In this document: piece after piece, positions 11,891-23,109 of the stretch
Layout: each line of letters opens with the position of its first letter
Numbering within the stretch: position 1 is the first letter of the stretch
Origin: Epinephelus fuscoguttatus
Taxonomy: Eukaryota; Chordata; Actinopteri; Perciformes; Serranidae
Direction: 5' to 3'
Assembly (NCBI RefSeq): GCF_011397635.1
Contig: NC_064765.1
Location: 30,098,632-30,162,631, forward strand
DNA: 64,000 nt
Notes under the pieces: generated by a model
The model's input: only the letters and a program-made list of their open reading frames with translations
Told to the model about the DNA's origin: nothing
Databases searched by the model: none
Made by a program: the position numbers and the translations under genes

Positions 11891-12468
11891 TTAGGATAGG
11901 CAACCTGTAGCTCTACCGCCACATGTGGCTCTTTAGCCCCTCTCCAGTGGCTCCCTGAGGCTTTGACAGAAAACTATACAGGTAAATAACAATTTAATTT
12001 TCATTTATTGTTGTAGGCCTAAAGTGATTCTTACATTCTTCAGCTGTAAAAATACATAGCCTATACACCATTTAAAGAAATGTTTTAACATTTCGTCAAC
12101 TAAAATGTGCGTCATATGTCTGTCATAGCGCCTTTTCCTCTGCAGTAGTCTTGAGTCTTCCTAGCTAGGTTAGCTGTGGATTCCAAATCCAAAAAGGGAA
12201 AAATCTCAAGAAACCTGTTTTCTTCTGCAGCGCTGCAAAGTTAAAGTGCCAAATAATCAAATATGGCCTGCTGCAGTATAGCCACCTTGTGTTAAAACAT
12301 GTTAATGAATGCTTGTTTAGATCTGTTGGTAATGTTGATAAACTAAATCCAACTTAAAATTGTGTTACCTTCATTATGAGGCTCAAATAGGTTCTGCAGC
12401 TCCAGACAGATTTTTTTTCTTTTTTAGCAAAAAATGGCTCTTTTGATAGCAAAGGTTGCCGACCCCTG
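11891..12468. mobile_element. hAT-type non-autonomous element
   Basis: The right end ggttgcc-gacccctg is the complement of CAGGGGTCGGCAACC, a classic hAT (Charlie-like) terminus. The left end (ttaggataggcaacc) is a decayed version of it. Next to both ends are 'gtggctcttt' and 'aatggctctttt' blocks. The 8-bp flanks do not match, so the copy is old or the left end is eroded. Confidence 0.62.
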
Positions 12469-14362
12469 GTCTAGCTAATAATTACATCAAAACAGGATGT
12501 TTTGTGAAGGATTCATTAAGCTCAATACAATAACAGAATAACTTCTCAAAACTGTCAAATGTGAACAAACAGAAAACCCAGAGAGAGGAAACAGATTGTA
12601 TCAGCAAATGTAAAATGGGTTTTAAAACCTAATCTTACATGGAAATGAAAAAACAAAACGACCTAGAAAACAAACTGTCAGCAAAACTTAGCTGAGGTTT
12701 GAGGGTATGACAGAAAAAGAGAGATGGTTTCTGTGTGGGGGATGTTTGTCTGAATACACCTGCATGTGTTCAAAGAAAGTGAGAGTGAGGGACAGCAGCA
12801 GACTTTTGTTTATAGTTTGTAAAACATTAGGCTATTGTGAATTTCATCGATGACATTAAAAGAGATTCTTTGTAAGAGAAACTTTTGATTCCTCAAATTG
12901 ACAGACATTCTAGTAACATATGCAGTAGCTGGTCACAAAAGCAAACTTCGTGAAGTGTGACCTTTTTATGGGGGTAGCTGCTGAGATTGTGAATAGTTGG
13001 GGTAACTCAGGTAATCTTGCAGTAAATCAAAGCATTGCTTGGAAAGCAATGGAAAACCTCCACATGTGTACTGAACGTGCAGTGGGGGGATGTCCCTGCA
13101 CGAGAACGTAACATCAAAAGTAGGAACATCAGTGATGCGCTGTAGTCACACAGTAGCAGAGCCTGTGGTTTTGACTTTATCTTCTTCTTCTGATATTTTC
13201 AGCGCGCAGTATTTGTGATATAAAGCCCCCACACTGAACTCCGTCTTCAGAAGCAGCTTTGACACCGGTGAAGCTCTGATACCTGTATTCTTCACTCTCT
13301 TTTGACTTGACAACATCAGACCAGAGGATAAAGAAATTAACTGTGAGAATCGTCATTCTGCAAGGTATGTTTGATCTGAACAGAAATATGAGCACAAGTT
13401 ACTAAATGCGTCAAATTTTGTGATGGATTATTATTTTTTTACAGTTTAGAACTGTGATTAAGTAGTTTGTTTTTGACAGAGTGCATGTGATACAGTTTAA
13501 AGCTTTGAAACTGGACTGCACTGATCAATTTTACTTTTACAGTGACTGATCAGTTTTGAACCTTTAAAACGTCTGATCACTTTTCAAGATTTAAATGCCT
13601 CAAGCTTCCCAGATGACACATTATACAGATGGAGCACGTTTACAGAACTGTCAGTTCTGTAAAACAGGAAAGCGATATTTACAGAGCACTTGAAGTTCTC
13701 AAATTGTGTTTTTAAACAAAAGGCGTGTCCTTTTCTTGCTCTATTCTCTTCCCGAACAGATACGTACAAAACCTCATACCTTCCTCATTGACAAGTGCCA
13801 CTGTACCTAACTTTACCTAATCTTACTGTAGTGATTTGTGAGAAGTGAAAGTGCTGAAACAAGAGATACCATCACATTACCATGTATGTTCCTTATCAGG
13901 TTTTTGAAGAACTAAGTGTAAGCACGCAACACGTTTCTCCCATGCTACTATTTGCATAAAGGAGAAATCCTGTGTTCAGGGGCGTAAAGGTAGCACATGG
14001 GCAGTGCAGTTGGGCTGGGGCCTGTAGGCAAAGCCATCCCCAACATGGCTTTCTTTTCCTTTTGTTTCTGTAGGAACTTATAACAAATTATATGTTCATT
14101 CTACATAAACTATAAAAACTTTTAAAATCTCTTCAGTTAAATGAGTCATTTCCTTTTGTCTTTGATATTTTCATTACAGGCAGATATACAGTGATGATTG
14201 CTGGGTAATATGTATGTTGATATTGTCACATCAAGAGTCAAGTCTCTGTTGGATCATGAGACGAGATGAAACATGACGAGATACAATAGCTATAGACGCA
14301 ATCTGTCAAGACTGAGAAGCTGAGCACATTCGTAAGCCAAGCGAGCAGTCATAACTAGTAAC
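12469..14362. other. No gene seen
   Basis: No supported gene. A minus open frame at 13177-13395 and another at 13584-13769 have no recognisable domain. At 13978 the motif caggggcgta looks like a hAT terminus, but I found no matching right end. Confidence 0.45.
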
Positions 14363-14887
14363 CAGAGGTGGGACCAAGTCATTGTTTAGTTTGTCACCGG
14401 TAAGTCTCAAATCTTTGCATTCAAATCACAAATCAAGTTCCAAGTCCAGAGTCAAGTCCCAAGTCCTTAACTTCCAATTTTGAGTCCCAAAAAACTGATA
14501 ATGCGTTCTTCACCAAATGTAATACCATTTAGCAGCAGAGTAATGATATATTAAATTTACAAAAATCATGAATGCATTTTAAAATTTGTATTTATTTGTT
14601 AAAGAAGTTTGTTAAATCAAGTTGTACTAAACTTAATAAAAAAAAAAAAAACAACTTGTTGTAAAATAGAAAATAGAGAACTTTAATGTCATATACAACA
14701 TCACAAATACTTTTAAATCTTTGGGCTTGGGGAAAGGTATCAAATATTTTTAAGTCAAAAGGTGAAAAAAAAGTGAAGTCACGAGTCATTGGTGTTAAGT
14801 CCAACTTGAGTTGCAATTCTTTTTTGATTTCTCAAATCGAGTCTAAAATCTAAACCCTCAAATTTGTGACTTGAGTCCACACCTCTG
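14363..14887. mobile_element. hAT-type non-autonomous element ('CAGAGGTG' ends)
   Basis: The left end cagaggtgggaccaagtca pairs with the right end tgacttgagtccacacctctg, read as its complement. The interior repeats 'aagtc' and 'caagtcc' units. CAGAGGTG ends are typical of fish hAT elements. The flanking 8-mers (ctagtaac and ctgacaat) match only in part, so the target duplication is weak. Confidence 0.65.
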
Positions 14888-15408
14888 CTGACAATTATGC
14901 ACCAGGGCCCATCATACATGTAGTAATGTGGACTGGAGCGGAGTTATAGTTTTGTATTTTTCATTAGTTTCAAAGTTTTAAATTTAGTTTTAATAACTTT
15001 CAATATATGTATTTTTTATATACAATATGGGGGTATTTGTCAGGGGCAATATGTAAGACGCTCAGAACGGGTATTCCGATACTATCACAACACCAGTCTC
15101 ATAAACACATGCACCAGTGCCTCCTCAAGCTTGACTGTATAGACTGTAACTAAAGACATTTACTATACTTGTATCCTATTTGAATTTGTTAACTAAGTAC
15201 GTTTTGGTTAGGGTTTTTTTCTTTCCAAAGTTTTTATTTTTATTTCACTTCTTAAAATTCTTTCCTCACACCTCTGCCTTTGTTCATCATTGTAGTGTAC
15301 ATGCTTGTATGTGTAATTCAAAAGGCCATCTATCAGTTAACCTTTTAACACCTGAATCGACATCAGTTTTCTTGTGATGGGTTCAGATGCTTTTCATTAC
15401 CTATTTAA

Positions 15409-16228
15409 CTCTTTGAAACCTGATCGAATTGGTTTGATTTCTCTTGAAAACATTACTTAATTAAAAAAAGGGGAGGATTATGAGGATATTATCAAAAAAC
15501 TAGTACATTTTGTAATTAGAAAACAATATTTATAATATTTTTCTTGTAACTTTTAACAAATTTCTTGCTAATTTTTGTTATTTACTTTGTTATATATTGT
15601 CTTTGCTTTTTATCATTCTGTGTATAGGTATGTTTTTTGTTCATCTGTATAATATGCTCTGCTATCATATAATGGTATTTTAGGAAGATGTGAATGGTGT
15701 AGGACTTGTATGACAGGTCATAATTGTGATTTGGTAGCTGATCTCACCTAAGTAGTGGCACCAGCTGATTGATTTATCACACCTGGTAAGAATCTGTCTG
15801 GATGTGTGCTCTGTGAAGCACTCATGAAATTAGCACTGATGGTAGTCAAGGACTGAAACATTTGCTGCTGTTTTTATTCACTCTTTATCTTTATCTTTAT
15901 CTTTATATATTTATTTGCACTTTGAGCATCTTTTTTTAAGCAGAGATAAATAGATTATTTCTGCACTGATCTCAGCCTGTGGACCTTTTTGTGTCTGTAC
16001 AGCCCAGTTACTTTGGTGTGCGGGTATCTCCTCTGCTGTCCTTTCTTGTTTGTCTATTGTACCGACGTACCCATGACAAACTTTTTTGTTGCCCCAAGTA
16101 GGCGCAGTTTCACATCAACCCCAAGACTTGGATCATTTTTGGGCCATTTCATGTGAAGTCGCTAATTGCCTTCTCCCTATGTTTTGTTTTAGAAAGAAAT
16201 CAAACCAATTTGCTCAGGCTTCAAAGGG
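15409..16228. mobile_element. TTAA-flanked (piggyBac-type target) MITE, 820 bp
   Basis: TTAA stands at 15405-15408 and 16229-16232. The ends read ctctttgaaacctga and, as complement, ccctttgaagcctga. The similarity continues through 'aattggtttgatttc' on both arms, giving an inverted repeat of about 40 bp. A (TTTATC)n run lies inside at about 15884-15905. There is no transposase frame. Confidence 0.75.
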
Positions 16229-16891
16229 TTAAAACAGAAAAATCAAAAGAGTCTATTGTTCTAGTGTCACACAAAGAAACACTTTGATCACTTTCTTATT
16301 CATTTTTGCATTACCAGAAACTTTGTTGGTGTTTCCTGAGTCTGTTACACGTCGGTCACCTTCCTACACACATACAGTGATACATCTGTGATCCTGGCTG
16401 ATAAAGATCTTATCAGCCTGTGAGATCAGACAAAGCACACAGTGCAGCCACCTGCAGTCTACCTTCGCGTGCGTTCACCTAATGTCTAATGGGGCTGAAA
16501 TTGGGTCATTCACGGCCGGGGGAAGAGCAGAACTAGGGCACTGACTTTTATCCTGCAAACATACAAAAAACAGTGATGACAGCTTTACCTAGTCCACACA
16601 GGGTGCACACTTTGCACTAAACTATCAATGATGCGCTTGACTTTTGGTGTTGCTGCTTTCCATCTGAGGGCTTTCTTTATGGTCAGTAAGTGAGGACATG
16701 TTACTGATCTGTTTGAGAAGAAATAGTTGTTATTAGCCATTAATAAAGCCTTTAGTTATTGTTCATAAAGTCGTTATTTGTAGTGGAGGGAGTATCTGGA
16801 TATTTTAAGTAAGTAAAAAATAAAAATACCATAGTGTAACTCCATTAGAAGCTAGATAAGAAGAAGCTATAAGCTATAATTATAATATATA

Positions 16892-17510
16892 CTGGGGGGA
16901 CACGTCCCCTCAATATTCAAATATGCCAAAGTTCCCCCAATACATTTAATAAAAAAATCCAAAGGAGAAAAACTGCTCTGCTATAATAGGCAACCATGCA
17001 CCTCTGTCTGGAATAATCATTAGCAAATGTAATCATAATCATAAATAAACTCAATAAAATGGCATTATTATATTACTATCAGTTCTAGTATTACAGTGTA
17101 CTAAAGTTCTGTATGTGGCTTATGCAAGTACCATTGCAATACCCCAGCACAGCTTGACTGCTGTGGATAGGTACAATGAGTGTCAAACACTGCGGTGTCT
17201 CTCTGTTTCATGACTTTCAAATATATCTTAAAGTTAAAAACTAGAATGTACTGTAGGTGTTACGTGGGCTATATCACTGTCGAATGGTACAGTTTTTGTA
17301 CAAAGTTAGTATGACATAACAATGCCATCAAAAATGGTCATAAAAAGTATGTCATAAAAAAGTCATAAATAAATCACAGTGTGCACACTTCACCTGTGTT
17401 GCCCTCAATCATATGCTGGCTCCATAAAATGCGAATTCCCTGCATACCCACCTGGAGGGTTGGGTTGCAGAAAGTGTCAGTTGTAAATGGTCCCCCCAAT
17501 GTTAAATAGC
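16892..17510. repeat. Possible MITE bounded by 'ggggggac' / 'gtcccccc' blocks
   Basis: The left block tggggggacacgtcccc and right block ggtccccccaatgtt are inverted relative to each other and resemble ends of a fish repeat. No target duplication was found, so the limits are approximate. Confidence 0.3.
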
Positions 17511-17724
17511 TGATTAGAGGTAAAAGATATGTATTTAACATGTCACTGGCAAGTAACATGTACAATTACTAAGTACAAGTAGGCTGCTGTACTCAAGTCC
17601 AGTTTTGTGGTACTTGTACTTTCTTCTATTTTATCCTGCTTTCTTCTTCTACTCAGTCTACTTCTTCAATTACTTTGCAGATGCCTTATTAATGGAAAAA
17701 TAATCAACCATTAAGTCATGATGT

Positions 17725-17827
17725 TGGGGCGTCTGTGGTTTAGTGGTAGAGCAGGTGCCCCATGTACAAGGCTGTTGCCGTAGCGGCCTGGGTTCGACTC
17801 CAGCCCGTGGCCCTTTGCTGCATGTCA

Positions 17828-17858
<31 letters not shown>

Positions 17859-17953
17859 CCCCTTTCATGCTTGTCTGTCCTATCAAATAAAGGCTAAAAA
17901 TGCCCCAAAAAATATCATAAAAAAACAAACCAAAAAAAAAAAATAAAAAAAAA
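17725..17953 (+). mobile_element. tRNA-derived SINE with intact promoter boxes and target duplication
   Basis: The head starts ggggcgtctgtggtttag. It carries an A-box-like tggtttagtggtagagc and a perfect B-box ggttcgactcc, spaced as in a tRNA, so RNA polymerase III could transcribe it. It continues with 'ctgcatgtcactccc', a (CT)n tract (17832-17858), 'caaataaaggc' and an A-rich tail. The 9-mer tcatgatgt flanks it at 17716-17724 and 17954-17962. This is a frequent SINE type in perch-like fishes. A decayed relative lies at 58195-58352. Confidence 0.85.
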
Positions 17954-17962
17954 TCATGATGT

Positions 17963-18906
17963 AAAATCACAGATTAAGCTACTCACCAGTATATCCAGTA
18001 TATAAAATGGGTACAACTGGCTCCAGCTTTGCCTGCTACAAAGTTAGTGTTGAACACAAAAATGCGTCCATTGTAACTTGATTCTGAATTGAGCCATTCT
18101 TTACAACAAGTACTTCAACATTAGGTACTTTAGTGCTAATATGTACTTATACTGAAGTGATATTTTGAGTGCAGGACTTTTAATTGTAACAGTATGTCTA
18201 CACTGTGGTGTTGCTAATTTTATTTAAAGAACGTTTCCTGCCACCTTAAGGTAAAGGAAAAGTAAAGGTACAGAAATGTTATTAGCAAAATGTATTCACG
18301 GTGTCAAAAGTGAAAGTACTCTCACAAAAATACTCAGTTCAGAGGGTTACATTATTACAAATTCACTGTATTATTGGACATTATGACTAACTGTCATAAA
18401 GTCAATTTGGAGCCAATTTAAAGTACTTTATACATCAGTTGTTAGTTTAAAAGTAAAGCATTGCATTACAGCTGATAAATTTTGCATGTGCTAGCGTAAT
18501 GGGATATAGCAGTCAAATCAATGTAGTGGAGTAAAGAGTAAAATATTTCTTTCTTAAATGTGAAACAACAGTGTCAAACCTTTGTCAAAACAACCGATCC
18601 TCAAACAATCAATAAATCAATATGTTCACTGGTTTCTATGGACACATGCAAAAAAACATTTTCTTTATAAAAATAAAGGCATCATGACTAACTGATATAC
18701 AGTCGTGTGTTTTTTGGGTGAAGCATTCCCTTAAGTACACTATTTGAGTAAATGTTCCTACTGTAGTTATATTCCACCACCTCTCTTTATAAGGTCTGTC
18801 TTTATGAAATGTGATATTAAATTTGTTTCAGATCTTTTGGAAATGTGTATGTGTCGTTATATTCCCCTAATTATTTGCTGTTTGCTGTACATCTTTTCTT
18901 CCCCAG
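17963..18906. other. Upstream region / probable 5' intron of ccr6
   Basis: AT-rich DNA ending in a pyrimidine-rich acceptor (ttttcttccccag at about 18894-18906), nine bases before the ccr6 start codon. Vertebrate chemokine receptors often have 5' UTR exons upstream, so this is probably an intron end. The upstream exon and promoter could not be placed. Confidence 0.45.
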
Positions 18907-18915
18907 ATTAAAAAC

Positions 18916-20004
18916 ATGGAGTTTTCGACTTCAGACTATGATTATAGTCAGTCTACAGATTACCCAGATGAAGGGCTCTGCAACCTCGACCCTAACCCCA
19001 TGGAGGTCACCATCCAAACATACATCCACTCCATCATCTGTGCCTTCGGCCTGATCGGCAACGCTCTCGTGATCGTCACTTACATATTCTACAAGAGAAC
19101 CAAGACGATGACAGATGTCTATCTCTTCAACGTAGCTGTGGCCGACCTGATCTTTGTGGTGGCTCTGCCATTTATCATCTACAACGAGCAGCACAGTTGG
19201 TTAATGGGTCCTGCGGCTTGCAAGATGCTGAGGTCAGCCTACAGTATCAACCTCTACAGTGGCATGCTCCTGCTTGCATGCATTAGTGGCGACCGCTACG
19301 TTGCTATAGTTCAGGCCAGAAGATCCTTCGGCACACGCTCAAATGCTCTGATCTACAGCCGCCTTATCTGCTCAGCTGTTTGGGTGTTTGCAGTGGCTTT
19401 AACTCTGCCCACACTCCTTTACACTGAACGCTTTGAAGAGCAGAATCTGGGGGCTGACACTGTCACTGTGACATGTCAGCTGTCTTTCAGTAAGAATGAA
19501 ACAGCAAAGCTTATGAAGGTGGTGGTTCCCAGCCTTCAAATGGCCATCGGCTTCCTGCTGCCTCTGTTGGTGATGGTGTTCTGCTACGCCACCATTGTGT
19601 GTACTTTACTGAGAGCACAGAGCAGCCAGAGGCACAAGGCTGTCCGTGTGATTTTAGCAGTTGTTGTGGTTTTCATCGTGTGCCACCTTCCCTACAATGT
19701 GACTCTGCTGAACCACACTCTGTCTCTTTTTAAGCAGAGGAGTTGTGAGGCAGAAAAGATGAAACTCCAAGTGCTGGCCATTTCCAAGAGCATAGCCTAC
19801 CTCCACTGCTGCCTCAATCCCATCCTCTACGCCTTCATTGGCGTGAAGTTCAGAAGCCACTTCCGGCAGATAATGTTGGATTTGTGGTGCTTTAGCAAAA
19901 AGTACATCTACACAACTCGCTCGTCACGTGGCACTTCCGACATTTGCATCTCAGGTCGCGTGTCTTCAGATGGTTGCAACAACATGTCATCATTCACTGC
20001 ATGA
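18916..20004 (+). CDS. ccr6: C-C chemokine receptor type 6-like GPCR
   Basis: A class A seven-helix receptor of 362 residues, the usual length, coded by one exon with a splice acceptor at 18905-18906. The acidic N-terminus has sulfation-type tyrosines (Y8, Y10, Y16) and C22, which pairs in this family with the Cys of the third extracellular loop (RSCEAEK). TM1 contains GNALVIV. TM2 contains NVAVADL. C102 and C187 form the canonical disulfide. The DRYVAIV motif starts at D126, and TM7 has HCCLNPILYAF. Assignment to CCR6 rests on VAIVQARRSF after DRY, QSSQRHKAVRVI in loop 3, the KFRSHF…DLWC helix 8 region, and the Ser/Thr-rich tail ending SSFTA (mammalian CCR6 ends similarly). The known CCR6 ligand is CCL20, and the receptor steers lymphocytes and dendritic cells. 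Fish may carry more than one ccr6 paralogue, so a/b is not assigned. Confidence 0.92.
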   Translation: MEFSTSDYDYSQSTDYPDEGLCNLDPNPMEVTIQTYIHSIICAFGLIGNALVIVTYIFYKRTKTMTDVYLFNVAVADLIFVVALPFIIYNEQHSWLMGPAACKMLRSAYSINLYSGMLLLACISGDRYVAIVQARRSFGTRSNALIYSRLICSAVWVFAVALTLPTLLYTERFEEQNLGADTVTVTCQLSFSKNETAKLMKVVVPSLQMAIGFLLPLLVMVFCYATIVCTLLRAQSSQRHKAVRVILAVVVVFIVCHLPYNVTLLNHTLSLFKQRSCEAEKMKLQVLAISKSIAYLHCCLNPILYAFIGVKFRSHFRQIMLDLWCFSKKYIYTTRSSRGTSDICISGRVSSDGCNNMSSFTA

Positions 20005-20132
20005 CACAGCAGTGGTACAAACCTTCTTATCAGCCTATCAAGACGTTACACTGCTGTAACTGTACATACATAATTAGAGGTGAAAGCTTCTGTGCAAAAT
20101 GTGGTTAAATCAAGCATGTATATATTTGAAAG

Positions 20133-20617
20133 CAGGGATGTAGCAGCAAATTCTGGGCCCTGTGCAGAAGCAGTCTCTGTGGGCCCCCCCACGTTTCCTT
20201 CCTTGATCCATGTCTCTGTCATGCACCTTTATATTCTTTTTTTGTTTTGTTTTTACAAAGTCAGTTTGCTTTCTTTCCCTACCTGTTCCTTCTTTTCTTT
20301 TATGGAATCTTGTTTTCTCTGTCTGGGGAAAGACACAACAGTGTACGTTGGTGCCCCAGTAGCATAAGCACTCTCTCACAGAGCTCTAGCTGTGTTTAGA
20401 GAGGCAGACTAAACCATTTTGTGCCTTTTAAGGGGCAAATGGAGCCTCAGAGAGCTTCCAGTATTTTTTTTTCCACAAAGTTCAGTCTTTAAAATGTTTT
20501 TTTTTTTTTTGTCAAATTTGATAATTTGCAAACAAAACCAAACGTTTGATTCTAGGCTCGCCTTCTACTGGGGCCCCAGATAATCAGTCCCCTTTTCCCC
20601 ACACTATGACACCCCTG
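20133..20617. mobile_element. hAT-type non-autonomous element just downstream of ccr6
   Basis: The left end cagggatgtagcagcaaat and the right end (complement caggggtgtcatagtgtg) share a CAGGGRTGT terminus. Flanking 8-mers are tttgaaag (20125-20132) and tttgatag (20618-20625), matching at 7 of 8 positions as expected for a hAT target duplication. Internal 'tgggcccc' and 'ggggcccca' blocks face each other. It begins only 128 bases after the ccr6 stop codon, so it may lie in the 3' UTR. Confidence 0.75.
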
Positions 20618-21309
20618 TTTGATAGTTGCCTTTAACATCACAGATTGTAATATTGTACAATTCATATTTTTCCACACTGTTCTAAAAGTCATAGATTAGA
20701 TAATCACTTTCACTTTGATATCTTATTTTTGTACTGTTGTCACCATACTGTTAAGACAACCTCTTTTTTTGTGTATTCCTATAAATTATGTTAAGTATGT
20801 TCATTTTTAAAGATAAGCATCTAAAGAGTTTTGCATATTTGTGTTGCCAGACTGCCACTTTTATCTACATCTTCTAGAACAATATACAGACCCTATTCTA
20901 TTATGAAAGTTTTTTTAAATATATATTTTGTATGTCTGATTGTATTCTTTTGTCATACGTTCTGATTAAACATGGTCTCAGAAAAACAGCATTATGTTTA
21001 ACAGTCCATTCAGAATTGAATTGGAAATTTGAGTCCTCTGTCTCAAAAGAACTGCAGATTTATTATTATTATCAACATTTTTTAAAAATGTTAAAAATGA
21101 TTTTGCACAATTGATAGAAAATGTTAATCATTACTTAAATAATACTATAAAATAGATGTTGTGCCATATATTAGCATGTTTAACATTTATGTTATGGTCA
21201 ATATGTAAAATGGGATATTTGTAACAGACTGCAACATAACCAACCTTTAATTACTTTAAGTCATTACTAATGCATATGTTATCAGTAAACACTGAGTAAT
21301 AACTAAATC
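20618..21309. other. Probable ccr6 3' UTR and intergenic DNA
   Basis: Very AT-rich. A variant poly(A) signal (attaaa in 'tctgattaaacatgg', about 20963) is a candidate end for the ccr6 transcript. No gene is seen. Confidence 0.35.
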
Positions 21310-23109
21310 TATTACTAAATACTCCTGCAGTATAATCTCATTTACCTAGTCATATGCTCAGTACTTCCCAAACAGACTGCCCTTTCTGATCGGAAACTGA
21401 GCTAAAAGTGAAACTTACCTATGCTCTCTTCAAAGCCAGACTTCATTGACAAAGACAGTCATTTTAGCTGACTGAAAACAGAAGCTGCTGTTCTACTGCT
21501 GCTTCAGCCAGTTAGTTAAAGGGGAACGAACGTTGTTTTTTTTCAGCCTATTTTCTGATCTACTTTTGTCTAAATGAGTGATAGGATGTTCAATATTTGA
21601 CATTTCTCCAGTACGAAGCTAGGGCTGACCTGCCTGCAGCTCATGAACGTGCGCTATATTAAATAATAGGGCACTCAGATAGCGTCAAACAACGTCAAAA
21701 TACGTCCACTAAAAGTGCTTTTTTTTTTTCAAACAGATAGGCTCGGATTGTTAGTATAATTATCCGACAACATAACAGAAAGGAGAAACATCAGTGTTTA
21801 CCTTTAGCTGGAATCACACATATTTGTTGTGGCAAGTAAAAACACTTCCTCTCCCTGCTCCCTCTCTCTCCTCGTCCCTCTTCAATGAGCTCTGCATCCG
21901 TGTATGTCTGCGTACTCCGTGTTCAAATAAATACCAGTGGTCATCAAATTCAAATGTCTCATCCAGATCCAGTTGGTCATAATGGAGTAAAAATTCAGGC
22001 ATGACTACTGCAAACAGTCACATTTGTAAGCTCGCTCCAGCGCTAACTTCCTGCAACAACTCAAGTCTCGCGAGACCAACTGCTGTAAAACACAACAGAC
22101 TGTATAGTAAAACACCAAAGAAGAAGAAGAAGAACCCCGCGAGACGTGAGATTTCAGAGCCAGACTTTCACTCTCTGAGTGAGTGTTTTGACTTGCCACA
22201 ACAAACATGTCCAAATTTTTACCCGATTTTGACCAACTGGATCTGGATGGACTGTATTTATTTGAATACAGAGTACACGGATGTACATGGATGCAGAGCT
22301 CAGAGAGAGGGAGCAATCCAGCTAAAGGTAAACACAGACGTTCATTTCTCTTTTCCGTTATGTTGTCAGATAATTATACTAACAATCCGAGCCTATCTGT
22401 GTTTAAAAAAAAATGCACTTTTAGTGAACGTATTTTGACGTTGTTTGATGCTGTCCCAGTGCCCTATTATTTAATATAGTGCGCGCTCTCGGGCTGCAGG
22501 CAGGTCAGCCCTACCTTCATACTGGAGAAATGTCAGATATTGAACATCCTATCACTCATTTAGACAAAAGTAGATCTGAAAATAGGGCCCAGGTTGAAAA
22601 AAACATTAGTTCCCCTTTAATTTGTGTTATTGTGTGGCTGTGGTGTTTTAAATGGTTAGTTTGGATTCATCAAAGTCATATAGTAACACAAACTAACTAA
22701 CCGATCAAGGCAGTAGACCAGCAACTGTTCAACATGTTCAATGATGTAAAATTATTGTTTTTGTCAGTGGAGTCTGGCTCTGAGAGGGTAAAGATAAGTT
22801 TCACTTTCTGTTCAGTTCCCTTGCAGAGAGGGCTGAAAGGGCTGTCATACTGCGCATATGATTGGATAAGTGAGACTTGGATTATACTGCACGAGTTATG
22901 TAAGACATTGCAAACAGATGGTTTTATACAGTTTTGCTGTTACACAGAACCCTTTTACTTCAATTTATCAAGAACTTTCTCCATTTTTGGATTCTTCGTT
23001 CACCATGGAGCGTTCAAGGAAAACAAAGTTTTCTTCAAGAATTCAGTGTATCATGGGGTGAGTAATTAATATACAAATGGTCATTTGGGTGATGAAGAAT
23101 TCCTTTAAA
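21310..23109. mobile_element. Fold-back TTAA-type element, copy B, split by a nested element
   Basis: Outer arms are 21310-21519 and 22617-23109. They match copy A: 'cagtataatct', 'agccagacttc', 'gagtctggctct', 'gagacttggattatactgc'. The right end reads gaattcctTTAAatc, the same AGGAAT terminus beside TTAA. The left terminus is missing. The 1.1-kb palindrome at 21520-22616 interrupts it exactly at the point corresponding to 'cagttagttag|tttgtgtta' in copy A. Confidence 0.75.
21520..22616. mobile_element. Nested palindromic TTAA-flanked element, 1097 bp
   Basis: TTAA flanks it at 21516-21519 and 22617-22620. The ends are aggggaac and gttcccct. The two arms (about 21520-21990 and 22190-22616) are inverted copies of each other almost throughout. 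Examples are 'tacttttgtctaaatgag', 'ggctgacctgcctgcag' and 'ataggctcggattgttag' with their complements. The central 200 bp is unique. Each arm carries a short outward-derived frame containing the peptide DQLDLD (minus 21814-22002, plus 22207-22479). There is no transposase. Confidence 0.8.

Noticed and set aside
13978..14060. hAT terminus caggggcgta
   Set aside because: No matching right end or 8-bp duplication could be found, so no element is called.
17740..17815. tRNA gene
   Set aside because: The A- and B-box-like motifs belong to a SINE with a CT tract, A tail and target duplication. A full cloverleaf is not supported.
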